Origin: Echinarachnius parma
Lineage: Eukaryota > Echinodermata > Echinoidea > Clypeasteroida > Echinarachniidae
Direction of reading: 5' to 3'
Length of the DNA stretch: 64,000 nucleotides
NCBI GenBank assembly: GCA_037951105.1
Contig: JBAMJV010002997.1
Span: 142,001 to 206,000, forward strand
Shown: positions 50,810-62,589 of the stretch, in pieces
How positions within the stretch are numbered: position 1 is the first letter of the stretch
Layout: every line of letters starts with the position of its first letter
Position numbers and translations under genes: made by a program
The notes under the pieces: generated by a model
Database searches by the model: none
Seen by the model: the letters and a program-made list of their open reading frames with translations, nothing else
What the model was told of the DNA's origin: nothing

Positions 50810-51600
50810 GGAAACATATGTCTTGCCCTAGGTTCGTCTGGCTTCTTAGCAATCATGAATAAATGAAGATATAACATTTGTCTATAAACCTGAACTAAAT
50901 AATTAAACACTCATGAATAGATCATCACCAATCTGAACAAAGGAAGATATAGAAAGACAGTGTTCTACTTCTCTTGTATTTGAATGCATTACCACACACA
51001 TCATACTGACCCCCTTGAGTCTTATCCAATCATGAATGGTAATATTTCCCTTGCCCTAGGTTTGTCTGGTTTGTTAACAATTATGAATAGATAAAGATAT
51101 TATATTGGTCCATAAACCTGTACTACATGATTAATCACTCGTGAATAGATCATCACAAAGGAAGATCGAACGAGAGTTCTACTTCTCTTGAATGCATTAC
51201 CACACACATCATACTGACCCCTTTGAGTCTTATTATCCACCATGAATGGTCAAATATATGTTGCCTTCAGTTCTGTCTGGCTTCTTAACCCCTTGACTAC
51301 GGGAACCGGGCGGGTTGTGTACAAATTCTATGGAGATTTCAGAATCTCAAAGGGAACGGGCTAACAATTATTAATCTAGATGAATATATAACATTTGTCT
51401 ATGGCTACTGCATCAATCTCAATATTACTACTACTAGGTCTAACAAGCTAAACAAGACTGGACTAGAGCAATACTTATAACCTATAGGCTATGAGAGTAA
51501 ATTACACTAAACTGCCACGGCAGCTCTCAGAACTCCTCACTTTCTCTAATATTCTATGTCTAAATATTAGAATCGGGGGTTCGGTGGGACAGAGTTCTAC
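50810..51600. repeat. Tandem array, about 235-base unit
   Basis: Three units with TTGCCCTAGGTTCGTCTGG, CACTCATGAATAGATCATCA and GAATGCATTACCACACACAT. The third is interrupted by a TTAA-A element. Confidence 0.83.
51285..51364 (+). mobile_element. TTAA-A element inserted in a tandem array
   Basis: 80 bases, TTAACCCCTTGACTACGGG to GGGAACGGGCTAA. The adjacent array unit has the empty site GTTAACAATTATGAAT while here the element is flanked by TTAA and CTAA before CAATTATTAAT. This is direct support for a TTAA target duplication. Confidence 0.85.
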
Positions 51601-51847
51601 TTCTTCTGTATTTGAATGAATGAATTAAATATCATCCCCTTCCTTGCTGGTACATAAACCACCACCCACAATGTGCCACCATCATTTTCATGTGTGCTGC
51701 TTTTATCGTGCATGAAACAAATGCTAAATTTGCAATGTAACACTAGTTATATTCATATATCTAGTGTTTGGATCTGTGTAAGAGATATAATGCATGATGA
51801 TTGGATGCATGGGAAGCTGTGGCATAGCCATAGACAAAATAGTTATA

Positions 51848-52198
51848 GTGGACGTGGTGTGGCAAGATTGGTAGAGCATGTGCTCTCCAATGAGTGGGGT
51901 CCCAAGTTCGATTCCAGTGTATTGTCTGTCACGTTTGTCCTTCAGCAAGACAATTAATCCACTATTTGCTGCTCTCTATCCATGTGTATAAATGGGGGAG
52001 GGGGGGGGGGATAGGTGTAAAAAAGCACTTTGTGTCCCTAACATGCAACTGGCTGGAATACTCCCCAGGAATTGGAAATTGTGCACTTTGTATGCAGGGA
52101 ATGATAGAAGTGTGTATCCCTTGACCAGTGCTAGAGACTCATTGCAATTGTCGCTCTATAAATGGCTATTAATATTATCATAATTATTATTATTATTT
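51848..52198 (+). mobile_element. tRNA-derived SINE-like element
   Basis: An A-box-like TGGCAAGATTGG (51859) and a B-box-like AGTTCGATTCC (51905) are spaced as in a tRNA gene, followed by a tRNA-unrelated body and an ATT-repeat tail. The stems do not form a proper tRNA, so it is a retroelement rather than a tRNA gene. Confidence 0.72.
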
Positions 52199-52452
52199 TG
52201 ATAGGATGCAACATCTGTGCCGATAAGCACCGATAGCATTTTAAAAAAACGTCTTGATTGAGTTGAACTCCCTGGCTAATTAATACCTAGCCCTTTGCTG
52301 ATGAACTGTGTTGATTAATTAAATATTAATGAGAAAAGCGGGACAGCCCCGCAGTTTGGATGTCATCGATTCTGGAAGATTGCCAGCTTACTTCATCTAG
52401 GGCAAGTTGATCGCTAATGGCCTATTCCCACTGCACTGTTTCTCCTTACATT

Positions 52453-52767
52453 TGATGACATAACTGGTACCCTGGGGTACCAAATGAAAATCCGCCATTT
52501 TGTTTAATTATTTATTTATTTTTCAGGGCTGTACACTGGGGTACCAAAGAGTGTAAAATTATTTTCGTTATGCTTTATTTACGTACAAAATGCTCTCTGT
52601 GCGGCCGGGGTTAGCGTGCATACAAGCGCTGCATGCACAACGCAATACACCAGCGGCGTCCATGATTGCTCTGCAATACGGTTGTACTTCGGGTGGACAC
52701 AAGATGGCGCTACACAACGCGGGATACCGGGGTACAACGGTACCCCGGGGTACTGGGTGTGTCATCA
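52453..52767 (+). mobile_element. Foldback with GGTACC-rich ends, copy 2
   Basis: Same family, opposite orientation, with TGATGACA and TGTCATCA ends. At 315 bases it is about 90 longer, with the extra sequence in the middle (about 52550-52680). Confidence 0.8.
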
Positions 52768-53663
52768 TTTCCTATCTGTTTGACATCCGGAGGTAATAGC
52801 AGGGAATGAAATGCTGCTGACCAAGTTCGGAATGGACTAATAGGAAACAAAACTTCGTGGAACTTCAAAATTTGCTAGATACTGATCGTTTCGCCACATT
52901 TAGGTCGGATAGGAAACGGAAGGAGAAACGGTGCAGTGAGAATAAGCCATAAGACACTTTCATATGTTTAGTAACTTTCAAACTGAAAAATACAAACACT
53001 GTCTATCTGTAGTTTGTAGTATTCCTTCAGGATTTTGATTAGAGTAACCAAAGATATGAATGATGTCAATAGAATAGTTCCATTAACTCAGCCCAAGTGC
53101 TTTTCTGACTACCCATATAACGGTAAAGACATTTTTTTTATGGAGTTCAATGGGAAACCCCCAGCCTAATTATTACCGAGTTGGCCCCTAAAGATCAAAG
53201 TGTTGATTAATGATGTCTTTATGAGAAAAACGGAGGGACGGCCCCACACTTTGGATGTCATCAAATAGATTGTTAAACCGTCTCAAGTGGGAACCACCCC
53301 CTGTAAATTGGAACTGTGCCTCTACCAGCAATATCTGCTCGCACTCAATCAAGAAAGGTGACAGGATCGAAATTGATAAGATACACCATTTTCATTATCG
53401 ACGTCATATTGGAACCATATTGCCAGAGATGCCAACCTTCACAAACCCAAACAAGTATTCTGAGAGGTAAAAACAGTATTTTCAACCAAAAAAAGTATTT
53501 TTAGAGCAGCCAACCTCTAAGGTAAAAAAATCATATTTTTTTCGCGAAGCCAATTCGCGCAGCAAAAATACTCTTTACGTTTGCGATAATATAGAAATTG
53601 GTTCAGTCGATCACACAGCGTTTTTATGAGTTTATTTTTTAAATTTGTGATATATTTAAAATA

Positions 53664-53886
53664 TGATGACATAAATGGTACCCTGGGGTACCAAACGAAT
53701 ATCCGCCATTTTGTTTAATTATTTATTTATTTTTTAGGGCTGTACCGGGGTATAGCGTGCATACAAGCGCACGCTGCACTGCATGCACAACGCATTACGG
53801 TTGTGCTTTAAGTGGACACAAGATGGCGCTACACAACGCGGTACCCCGGGGTACAACGGTACCCCGGGGTACCGCGTGTGTCATCA
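53664..53886 (+). mobile_element. Foldback with GGTACC-rich ends, copy 3
   Basis: 223 bases, TGATGACA to TGTCATCA, very similar to copy 1 in reverse orientation, including CAAGATGGCGCTACACAACG. Confidence 0.83.
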
Positions 53887-53960
53887 TATGTTACTTTAGT
53901 AATAGTTTATTAGGGTTAAACGTAATTCTTTTTTGCCATTTTCAGACCGTTACTATAGAG

Positions 53961-53988
53961 TGGAACACACACACACACACACACACAC
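53961..53988. repeat. AC microsatellite
   Basis: An uninterrupted AC run of about 14 units. Similar AC runs lie at 13190-13210 and 63775-63800. Confidence 0.9.
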
Positions 53989-56406
53989 AAAAATCGTTTG
54001 TTTTTGTTTTCTTTTCTTTTTTCTTCAAAAATGTATTTTTTGCTTAGAAAACGCACTGCCGTATTTACATTAAAAAAACGTACTAAATACGGCAAAAACG
54101 TACTACTTGGCATCTCTGTATTGCTCCTGTTAGACTAACTAGTTTAATCAAGAATCCTCGTTGGCGTAGCATGGTCGGATTGATTTGGGGCACACCTTAT
54201 GTATTTCTATGTTTTTTTGACAAATCTTCCCTTTATATTTGTCTGGTTTTGTTCTTCTCAATATTATGGGGGAGGGGCACAGGCCCCCCCCCCCCCCCCC
54301 CCCCCCGTACCCGTAGCTACACCACTGCCTAGACTTTCCTTGACTCTGTAAATTGTAACTGTGCCTCTACCAGCTATAGATTCATACACTATTTTAACTC
54401 AGGTGATGGGATGAAAACAATTACACACATATTTGTCTTCCCTATGAGAATGTGCTAGGTATCGCACAAAGGGATACAGCTTTTTCAACTCCAACTGGAA
54501 TAGAAGAACAAATGGAACACTTTAGCTGAAGGAAGTTGTAAAATTACACAGCGAACGGAAAGGCATTTGTTCAGGAGGCTTTTTAAGTTCCGTATTTTAG
54601 GAAAAAGGATGCATTCTGAGAACAGCAAAAAACTTTGACAGTACAGTAGTGGTTTTCCTTTAACCTTGCTGAATCCATTCCCCTCAAGAAATGTGTATTA
54701 ACTCCGTCCCTCAGATAGGATGATAAATGGAGGCCCTGTGTGTTGGAGAGTCATACCCTATGCACCCAAAAGACCCTAATTCACTATTTGTAAAAGAGTT
54801 GAGTGAAAACCCGGTGTAATTAGTACAGCTTAACATTCCAATAGCTGGCTATGACTGTTACCCTGAGTTGGTACTTGGTAGCCCCCCTTAAGGAATAACT
54901 AGAAAATTCTAGAATTCAGAACTGATGTAGTCATCCAGGAACCCAGGGTTCCACTCAATAGGAAGGAACACACTCAGGAATACCCACTGAAAATCATGCA
55001 TATATTTTCGCCGGTTTAAGAATTCGCGCTCGCCAAGTCTAGAGCAAAATACGCAAAAATTAAAGGCATAGTTGACGTTTTGGTATAGAGGGCGCTTCAC
55101 AATTTTTTTGCATGTGAGGTAATGAAAAACTGAGTGTCAAATTTGAAAGAGCATACAATTTTAATGACAGAATAAACTTTATTTAATCACAATCAGTTCA
55201 GAGACGGCTGAAATATCCATAAGTATAACCATTTGTAATTATTGTGGAACCCCACAATAATTCAATAATTTTGAACCAGCCATTGAAAAGAAGAAAAAAA
55301 TGCTTACACTTTTCAAAAATTGACAAAAGATGTTTTTAAATAGTTGTTGATGATCTCTCTATTTTATTTAAACAAACAATCACATGCACGATGTTTTATT
55401 AAAATGGTTGATACCAATTACCATGTTTACAGTAATACATTTTTATATATTATTTTATTGGTGCCAAACTTTGCTCTCAGTGGGGCATCCATTAACACAA
55501 TCCGATGATAGTGACAAGGGCTTAAAAGATACATTATTTTGTGAACCCTTAAGATATACCTACCTATGTATTGTACTCTATTTTTGTTCACAATAAAAAT
55601 AGACAAGCATGCTGAAGAAGATTTCTTTTCCAAGAAATGAAATTTAGATTTTGCTACTTATGCAGGGAAATTGCCCTTGCAAGGGACAACAAATGAAGAT
55701 GGAACATGCTAGGATGACCAACTCTGTTGATATTCTGCAGAAAAGTGTGCTTTTCTAGCTAGCCAGCCATTGAGCATTGGTGTAACAAGCACTTTGGGAG
55801 TAAAGTACCCTGAACAGACTTAAGTTGCGTTAAGGATGTCATCGGGAACCTATCCCATTTCACTCTCTCTCTGTTTTGTTCTTTTAATCCCCCTTTCTAT
55901 TTTATCTTCATGTTTTCATTCCATTTTTTTATCTTCCTCATAGTATCTTTTCATGTTCTTCTCTTTTTTCCCCTCTTCTGTTCTATCCTTTTAATCCTTG
56001 TTCTCATTTATCTGCATATTTCCTGTCCCTTTGTTTCGCTATCCCATATTATCCTGTCATGTTTCCCCTCTTTCTGAATCATCATTTCTCTTTTATCTTA
56101 ATGTTTCTTCTCCCTTTTTTGTCTTTCTTCGACATAATTTTGTATCAGTTTATGTTTCTCTTTGTTATTATCTTGTCACGAACAATCCTTCACCGTTAAC
56201 CTTCTCTTGTGACATCTCTAAGGGGAAGGCTGCTTCTAAACTTCCCCTGGAGGTACAATGTTAATATCCACATTTATCACGTTCCGTGATTATCGCAATT
56301 GCCATACTCTCCCATGTGCCATGCTCTTCCGTTGTGATTATATACCTACCTATTTTGTTTCAACCTATTAGATTTGTTTCCCTTTTGTTTGTATCTTCCT
56401 TAAATC

Positions 56407-56436
56407 CATCACCTCCCCCCCCCCCCCCCCCCCCCT
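56407..56436. repeat. Poly-C tract
   Basis: About 29 consecutive C. Other long G or C runs are at 1239-1250, 1282-1294, 2250-2270, 6426-6442, 17768-17781, 39941-39960, 50638-50652, 54283-54306, 59831-59847 and 61968-61981. Confidence 0.9.
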
Positions 56437-56776
56437 TGCCTCTTCTAATGTGATTATGGTGTAGGTTGCTTCCAACTTAGGCGGTTGAGAAAGAGAAGGG
56501 CGCTAAGTCATTTTTTTGTTCTCCAGAGATAATCATGTTTACAGATTGGGAGCCTAGTAAAAACCCAACGTAGCTCTCTCATTTTCGAGCAATATTACCC
56601 ACAATAAAAAATAATTATGATCTGAGTTGGCCTCACGTAGAAAAGGTCAAACCTACAAGATGGTAATGCAGAACTCAATTTAGCAACAAAAGTAACTTCA
56701 TGACCTTATCGCTCTAACCCTTTGAATTGTCCTACAGCTTTATTGATGTCTAACTTTCTGTCTTTTACTTCATCAC

Positions 56777-57058
56777 GGGGGTGTTTCACAAAGATCCTAA
56801 GTTGAACTTAACTCTAAGTTGGACTTGAAAAGTATGGAAAGCCGTTAGTTTCATTTATTTTTTTTGTAAAAGGGCATAAAATGTTGTTTCAAATCATTAA
56901 TATGTGTTATTATCAAGGAGATTTCATGTTATTCATGTAAAATGTATGAAAAGTCTACAATACTTGCATGTTTGCTTATGAATATATTTTTATTCCAAGG
57001 CTACAAATGGCTTTCCATACTTTTTAAGTCCAACTTAGGATCTTTGTGAAACACCCCC
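56777..57058. mobile_element. Foldback with GTTTCACAAAGAT ends, copy 2
   Basis: 282 bases; ends GGGGGTGTTTCACAAAGATC and GATCTTTGTGAAACACCCCC are perfect complements. It lacks the nested element of copy 1. Confidence 0.83.
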
Positions 57059-57479
57059 AAGGTCCAAGGAATTTCTCATTTGCCCTTCTAATTTATTTTG
57101 ATATAGATCTTCTCGTTTTGTTTCAAATGTCTTGATTTAGTTATCTCCTTCTATCGGTCATCCAATATCTTTTTCTTTATTTATTATGTACCTCCTAGTA
57201 TCACTTTCTTGGATATCTCTACCTCGAGCACTGACCTCTCTCTTTGTTTAAAGGTTAAAAACGAAAATCGATTCCTGTCAACAGAAAATATTCAAATGTA
57301 TTCTTTTGCAATTCAATCTGAAATAATATAATTAGATTGTGCCTTGCATGTGATAAAATCAAGGACAAGGATTCTTCGGCAGAGCACTGTAACGAAAGTA
57401 TAATGTTCAGTTTATTGGCATAAAACACACAGATTAAATTACACAAATGAAATAAGGTTTATTTTAGTGTTTAAAATCA

Positions 57480-59360
57480 AATTAAAGATATTACATTTCT
57501 AAAAATGCTTAACAGTGATCGCATCTCCAGAGAGAACAAAATATGTGGACAGAAAAATGCATCAAATATTGGGGCAATTTTGTCCCTGAAATGTACCAAA
57601 AAAAGAAGAAAAAAAGGCCCCTTAAAATTCATAAAAGAGCCCACATCAATTGTAATGGTTCAATGCAACAAAATATATCTAGAGAATTGTTTCAATATTA
57701 CAAAAGTAACCCCCAAATAGAACAGAACGGAACCAATTAGTGCTAATTATGGCAATGTGAGGTTAAAAAACACAGTCTGTTTTGTTTCCCTTTTCAATAA
57801 ATGGGCAATTCCACGAAAAAGTGGACATGAACTCAAAAAAACAATTGGCTCTATTTCAAATCCTATTGATTTTTTCTGGATTATTTTTCCATACAACATG
57901 ATCCTATGATTATATCTTTCAGTTCACATGATTTTTTTAATTCTCGGGTGTCTCCATATAGGAGAAACGGAAACCATACATGAAACTCCACACATGGGAC
58001 TACCCTGGGCAAATTTCAGGAAAATCCATATATTTTCCAAATTTTCTGGTATTTTTATTATTTAAGGCACCAAATTTGATGACTGATAATCAAAGTACCT
58101 TTTCAGATTAAAATTTCAGTCTTTTGAGTGCTCTAAAGTATATTTTTTAATTAATCAAATCCTCCAGACAAACTGTAATGTCCGTGACGCTGAAAAATGT
58201 AATGTCCGTGATGCAACGTTTTGTTGTCTAGATCACATATACCTGGCCCGTTTCGCAAAATCAAACTTGGATTCAATTCATCATTGCCTTGTCTATAATT
58301 GAATACCTAAATCACCTTTGTGAGGTCTCAGAACTCACAGATTTTTGCAAAGATGTATATGGATGCAAAAAGTCATGTCCAAAAAATGTAATGTCCGTGA
58401 CGGCGCACATTTTGCAGAATTACTCAGTAACGAATTGGATAAATGTTCTGAAACTTTTTATGCATACTTAACCAGGCTATCGCTTTGTAATAAAAATAAA
58501 AGTTAGACATTAGGTAGAGGTATCAATTAGTAGTGGCATTGGAAAGTCATGAAAATACTGTCTGTTTGTAATGTCCGTGACGCTGGAGTTGCCCAAATAC
58601 ATTATTTACATACAGGTGGTGGTGGGGGCGAGTTCAGTTTGACTTCAAGTAAACTGTCATGAAATGGTTATCATAAAGAAAGATCTAGTCAGATTGCCTT
58701 GATTGATTAGTTTTATTTCCTGAAAGAAAAAACAAATTAGGACTCATTATGACAGTGTGTGATAGACAAACTATATCAATGTTATCCCTTTTCAATAAAT
58801 ACATTATTTATATGCAGGTGGCAACTGAGGCAACTTAAGTGAACTGTCATGATATGAAGAAAGATCCAGTTACATGGTCTCGATTGATTAGTTCATGCCT
58901 GGCTGAACCCCCAATTTTTGTTTTCCTGACAGAGCAGAAACAATTATTGCTAATTATTTGAGTGAGAGATAAAAAAACACATTCAATGTTTTATTTACAT
59001 CATTTATTAGTAGATATATTTACAGTTATTATAATGTGAGTTTGAAAAACACTCTTTTCCCCTTTTTTTAATAAATACATAATTTATTTACAGGTGGTAG
59101 TGGGCGCTAGTTTGGTATGACTTCAAGTAAACTGTCATGAAATGGTTAGATTGTCTTGTTTGACTAAATGCATTCTCAAACCCCCATGTTTTTTAAATTT
59201 TTTGTACAGAACTTAACCAATTAGTACTTATTATTACAATGTAAGGTTGTAGAAAGTTTCTGTTGCACGTATGAGGCAGTGGGGGTAGTTGAGTTACTTC
59301 AGTATGACTTCAAGTAGACTTTCAGGGGGAAAGGTTATCATGAAGAAAGATTCAGGTAGA
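57480..59360. repeat. Tandem array, about 200-base unit, with an inserted element
   Basis: Units share CCCTTTTCAATAAATACATT, ATTTACATACAGGTGG, ACTTCAAGTAAACTGTCATG and GATTGATTAGT. About four units lie at 58595-59360, and the end of another lies at 57720-57802, ahead of the GGGC-ended element. Confidence 0.78.
57803..58594. mobile_element. GGGC-ended non-autonomous element with 4-bp target duplication (copy 2)
   Basis: The 792-base element starts GGGCAATTCCA and ends TGGAGTTGCCC, flanked by AAAT on both sides. It contains four copies of a motif like AATGTCCGTGACG. An unoccupied version of the site (TTCAATAAATACATTATTT) is present in the next array unit at 58790-58808. Like copy 1 it has an internal GAAACT..ACACATGG stretch. 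Confidence 0.78.
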
Positions 59361-60083
59361 TTGTGTGATTGATTAGTGCATGCTTCAATTGCATCATGCT
59401 ATATTAAGCAAAATGGCAAGGAATAAAGCAGAGCTACATAGCTCTTATTGATGGAGGATGAAAGGTACATGGATAAATTACCATTTGTATTTTTAAAATG
59501 AGAATGAATTGAGGGCCTTAGCTTTCAATTGGAGAAAATCTTCATCAGAGGCTAAGAAATATTCTTTATTTTGCCTGATTTTCTTTGGTCAAATGCTCCA
59601 ACCCCGCTAAATCACACATTTTCTTAGTGTTTTTTGTTTATGTATTCAATTTGTTTCAATTATTTCTAACATAAGTAAACTGACCAAAATTTATATTGAA
59701 TTTGATTCTATTAAATTTCCATTCTGTTTACAATATACATCAATTAACATTATATTTGATCCATGATATTGTCAGCTAGGAGTCTTTCTGTACTCTCCTT
59801 ATCTCCTGCCCCTACATTTTTTTTTTTTTTGGGGGGGGGGGGGGGGGCTGTACTAAATGACTTATTTTGATATAACATGCATTTTCCACAAATGGGTTAA
59901 AGCAACCAATCCAATCAAACAAACAAACAAACTAACAAACATACAGACACACAAATGGAAGGTAACATATGATTTAACATAATTATAAAATTTAAAAAAA
60001 CTTGCAATGGGAACAAATGTATTCTAAGTATATCCACTTCACATGATTACATTTCATCTAAAAGGAAGAAAGAAGTAAGTTAC

Positions 60084-60233
60084 CTGAGCTATTTCTGGAG
60101 TGCTAGCCACCATGTGCATATAGTTGATGTTGACAAAGTCTAGGCCGCTGCATATCGTGATTGTCCTATCCTCGACGTTGCCCCGCCCCTGGGGTTCAAG
60201 GATGGCCCCCACCTTCGCCAAGTAACCAACATC
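60084..60233 (-). CDS. PLCB4: PLC-beta exon W1: end of PH domain
   Basis: This 150-base exon encodes 50 whole codons and begins and ends in phase 0. It starts DVGYLAKVGAILEPQ and contains CSGLDFVNINYMHMVAS, which fits the last strands and helix of the PLC-beta PH domain, where the family has a pattern like CSGxDxVNxxFxxMVA. The acceptor reads TTTATAG before GATGTT and the donor is CAG/GTAACT. The last codons (PEIAQ) join directly to VWFEG of the next exon, 16.6 kb away. Two decayed copies of its acceptor half lie just upstream in the gene (60338-60431 and 60550-60644). Confidence 0.93.
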
Positions 60234-60337
60234 CTATAAAATAAGAAAAATAATGAAAAATAATTATACCATAAGTTCATCACATGTAGTATATCCCAAT
60301 TTTAAACATAATAAAGTGGTATTGTTCTCCATTTGTG

Positions 60338-60431
60338 CTGATCCACCGCATAGCATGATGGTCCTGTCCTCAACTTTACCTAGCCTTTGCGGCTCTAGGA
60401 TGAACCCCACCTTTGTCAAGTAACCAACATC
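60338..60431 (-). pseudogene. Duplicated acceptor half of exon W1, copy 1
   Basis: The interval repeats the first two thirds of W1, 198 bases upstream of it in the gene. It keeps an AG acceptor (CTATAG before GATGTT) and an open frame reading DVGYLTKVGFILEPQ then RLGKVEDRTIMLCGG. Resemblance stops before the family's VN..FxxMVA segment, and no matching donor is seen. I read it as a truncated exon copy; use as an alternative exon with another donor cannot be excluded. Confidence 0.75.
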
Positions 60432-60549
60432 CTATAGATAAACAAATGAAAGATAAACATTGTATACTGTACATCAGTTGATTGCATTATACTCTCTGAT
60501 TTATTTCATACTTGACTATGCATAGTCTGCACGGTTCTCAATTTGTGTT

Positions 60550-60644
60550 GCGGCCTCTGCAGATAGTATTGGTTCCATCTCCGATGTAACCCTGCCCCTG
60601 CAGATCTAGGATAGACCCCCCACCTTTGTCTAGTCACCAGCATC
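60550..60644 (-). pseudogene. Duplicated acceptor half of exon W1, copy 2
   Basis: This is a second, more decayed copy, 213 bases upstream of copy 1. It keeps TTTAG before GATGCT, but the fifth codon is a stop (D-A-G-D-stop) and there is a one-base length change in a C run. It cannot encode the PH segment. Confidence 0.72.
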
Positions 60645-60724
60645 CTAAAGATAACAAAAATCATTATTTCACACAATTTATATTATGAGTTCATTTGCAT
60701 TTTATAACGTCTTTAATAATCAAA

Positions 60725-60976
60725 TGTGACCGGCTACAGCAAAACCCTGCACTTGTCGTTAAAAATCAAAACGTAGATTTTCATACTATTATAAAGGCCT
60801 CATCACAAGCTTTCATTTGATGTTTTGTTCTAACAAATGGTCAATAATTGGCGAAGATATGTTTGTTTCAATTTTTAAACCATAAGTCTTTTACACACAT
60901 TATGTGAACTGAAAATGCCCATTTCTTCAAAACATGAATTACCGACAAGTGCAGGGTTTTGCTATAGCCGGTCACA
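60725..60976. mobile_element. Foldback element, TGTGACCGGCT ends
   Basis: The 252-base element has ends TGTGACCGGCTACAGC and GCTATAGCCGGTCACA; the next bases (AAAACCCTGCACTTGTCG and its complement) also pair. Confidence 0.8.
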
Positions 60977-61164
60977 AACAACTATGTCTGAATTGTTGTT
61001 CTCCAGTTATTTGGTATAACCCAAATTCTCCATAAACACCAGCCCGGGTATTTTCGTTAATTACAAAAGATTGATAGAGAATTTCTTTTAAAACCAAATC
61101 AAGCACAATAGTCAGCCATAAAACTTGAAATTCTATATAGAGGAGCATTATACTATATTATTAC

Positions 61165-61315
61165 CCTGACTACAGCTGAGCTGCCTTGCAGGTACATCAA
61201 GCATTTTAAGGAATAAATTCCTGCCTGGTACCCATAAATTACCATACGAGGGATGTGAGCAGCAAATGTAGAAAAAAAATGTTTTGCCGAAGGACACATG
61301 ATGTGCCGTGGTTGG
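61165..61315 (-). mobile_element. SINE-like fragment
   Basis: The minus strand has TGTGTCCTTCGGCAAAACA, CTGCTCACATCCCTCG and TTTATGGGTACCAGG, the same order of motifs as the SINE-like bodies elsewhere in the window. Confidence 0.5.
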
Positions 61316-61780
61316 GAAGAGAACCTGAACAATTAGACATTCATACATGTACACAGTATATAAGGCATTGTGTATAAATTCAAATCCTACCCATTAAACT
61401 GGGGCATCCCTTGATCTGACACCCCCATTATGCAGAGAATACTAACTGCGTATCTCCGTAGAATCAAATTCAAACTCACAACTCATTTCACTCCATCTAA
61501 TCTGAAGAGATCGCATAAAAAGGGGGGTAGATTGTGGCGCATATCTAGGCCAGCTTTGATGGCCTTTGCCTCTATAGCTCAGGGGTGATATACTTCTCAA
61601 GGTTGAGCTATATGCATTATTCTGCTACAGACTCATTGATTTTAAATGAGAGATCTGCCAGAAATCAATCTGTCCTATAAAGAAGTAGAGTGGTGTTGCT
61701 ATCGGGGAACAATGCCAGCTGCCATTTGAACTTGACTCGCATCTAAGATTTCTACAAAGATATTCTAGAGTTTTGCATAT

Positions 61781-61861
61781 TTAACCCATTGCCTACGGGA
61801 ACCTGGTGTGCCCTGTATTGAATTCTATGGGGCTTGCATAATCTTGTAGGGAATGGGTTAA
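61781..61861 (+). mobile_element. TTAA-A element
   Basis: 81 bases from TTAACCCATTGCCTACGGG to GTAGGGAATGGGTTAA; the core is diverged (CCTGTATTGAATTCTATGGG). Confidence 0.78.
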
Positions 61862-62249
61862 AGGTTACAGTGTACAATGAAAAGTACCATACCGTTGGAT
61901 ACATTTTTATGAGGATTTGTGATGCTTTTCTTTCTAACAATTGATTTTTCAGTTCTATGTGGATGTGGGGGGGGGGGGGGGCAAGTACCCATCAGACCAT
62001 CTTTTCCTTTACTACTCCCTGTACAGGTCTATGATTTCCCTATTAACTTTTTTTAAATGTAGAGATAGGTGAGTGCATCCACACACACTGAACATTTAAG
62101 AAGTGTGTTCATATCAGAGCAAGATATCACTGGCACCCATAGGACAATACGGAATGCAATGCATCAGTAACGGCATAATTTTAGAAAAAAGCCAAACACC
62201 AAAAATAATATGCATTCACAGACATTTCACACTTGTTTAAACATGATAG

Positions 62250-62395
62250 AGTCAAACCTGTCTTAGTGGTCACCTGTCAAATGTGACCTGCAAGAGTGGC
62301 CCCTAATAGATAAAACAAAATCTTAGAGGGGTTACCTGTGTAGAGATGCTATTTAACTTTTTCCCCTTGTGTGGTCACTATACACAGGTTTGACT
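62250..62395. mobile_element. Short foldback element, AGTCAAACCTGT ends
   Basis: The 146-base element is bounded by AGTCAAACCTGT and ACAGGTTTGACT. The internal CTTAGTGGTCACCTGTC also occurs in diverged form at 25080-25140. Confidence 0.72.
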
Positions 62396-62589
62396 ATACA
62401 TACACACCCACACAAGCAAATTGTACACACACACATCACAATGATACATACTTTCAATCCTTAACATGCAACAATAAAAAGAAAACACATACGCACACAT
62501 CCATACACCAACACATGATGATCTACACATCTCTGCAATCCGCGCAGTCAAATAATTGATTAGCCCCCTCCCTTTCCAAATAGATAGGA

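Larger units (their letters stand above)
43444..60083 (-). other. Intron between W1 and W2 (16.6 kb)
   Basis: It holds array 44090-45620, a triple-nested mobile block 46395-46975, TTAA elements, a repeat family with GTGACCTTGACC units 47965-48860, duplication 49150-49500, array 50810-51600, a SINE-like element 51848-52198, two foldbacks with ggtaccccggggtacc cores, poly-C/G tracts, a foldback 56777-57058 and a GGGC-ended element 57803-58594 inside an approximately 200-base array. Nothing is recognised in 43450-44080, 49830-50800, 54310-56400 and 59370-59810. Confidence 0.8.

Noticed and set aside
51855-51930. Possible tRNA gene
   Set aside because: A- and B-box-like motifs are present, but the acceptor stem and anticodon arm do not pair. 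It continues into a SINE body and ATT tail.
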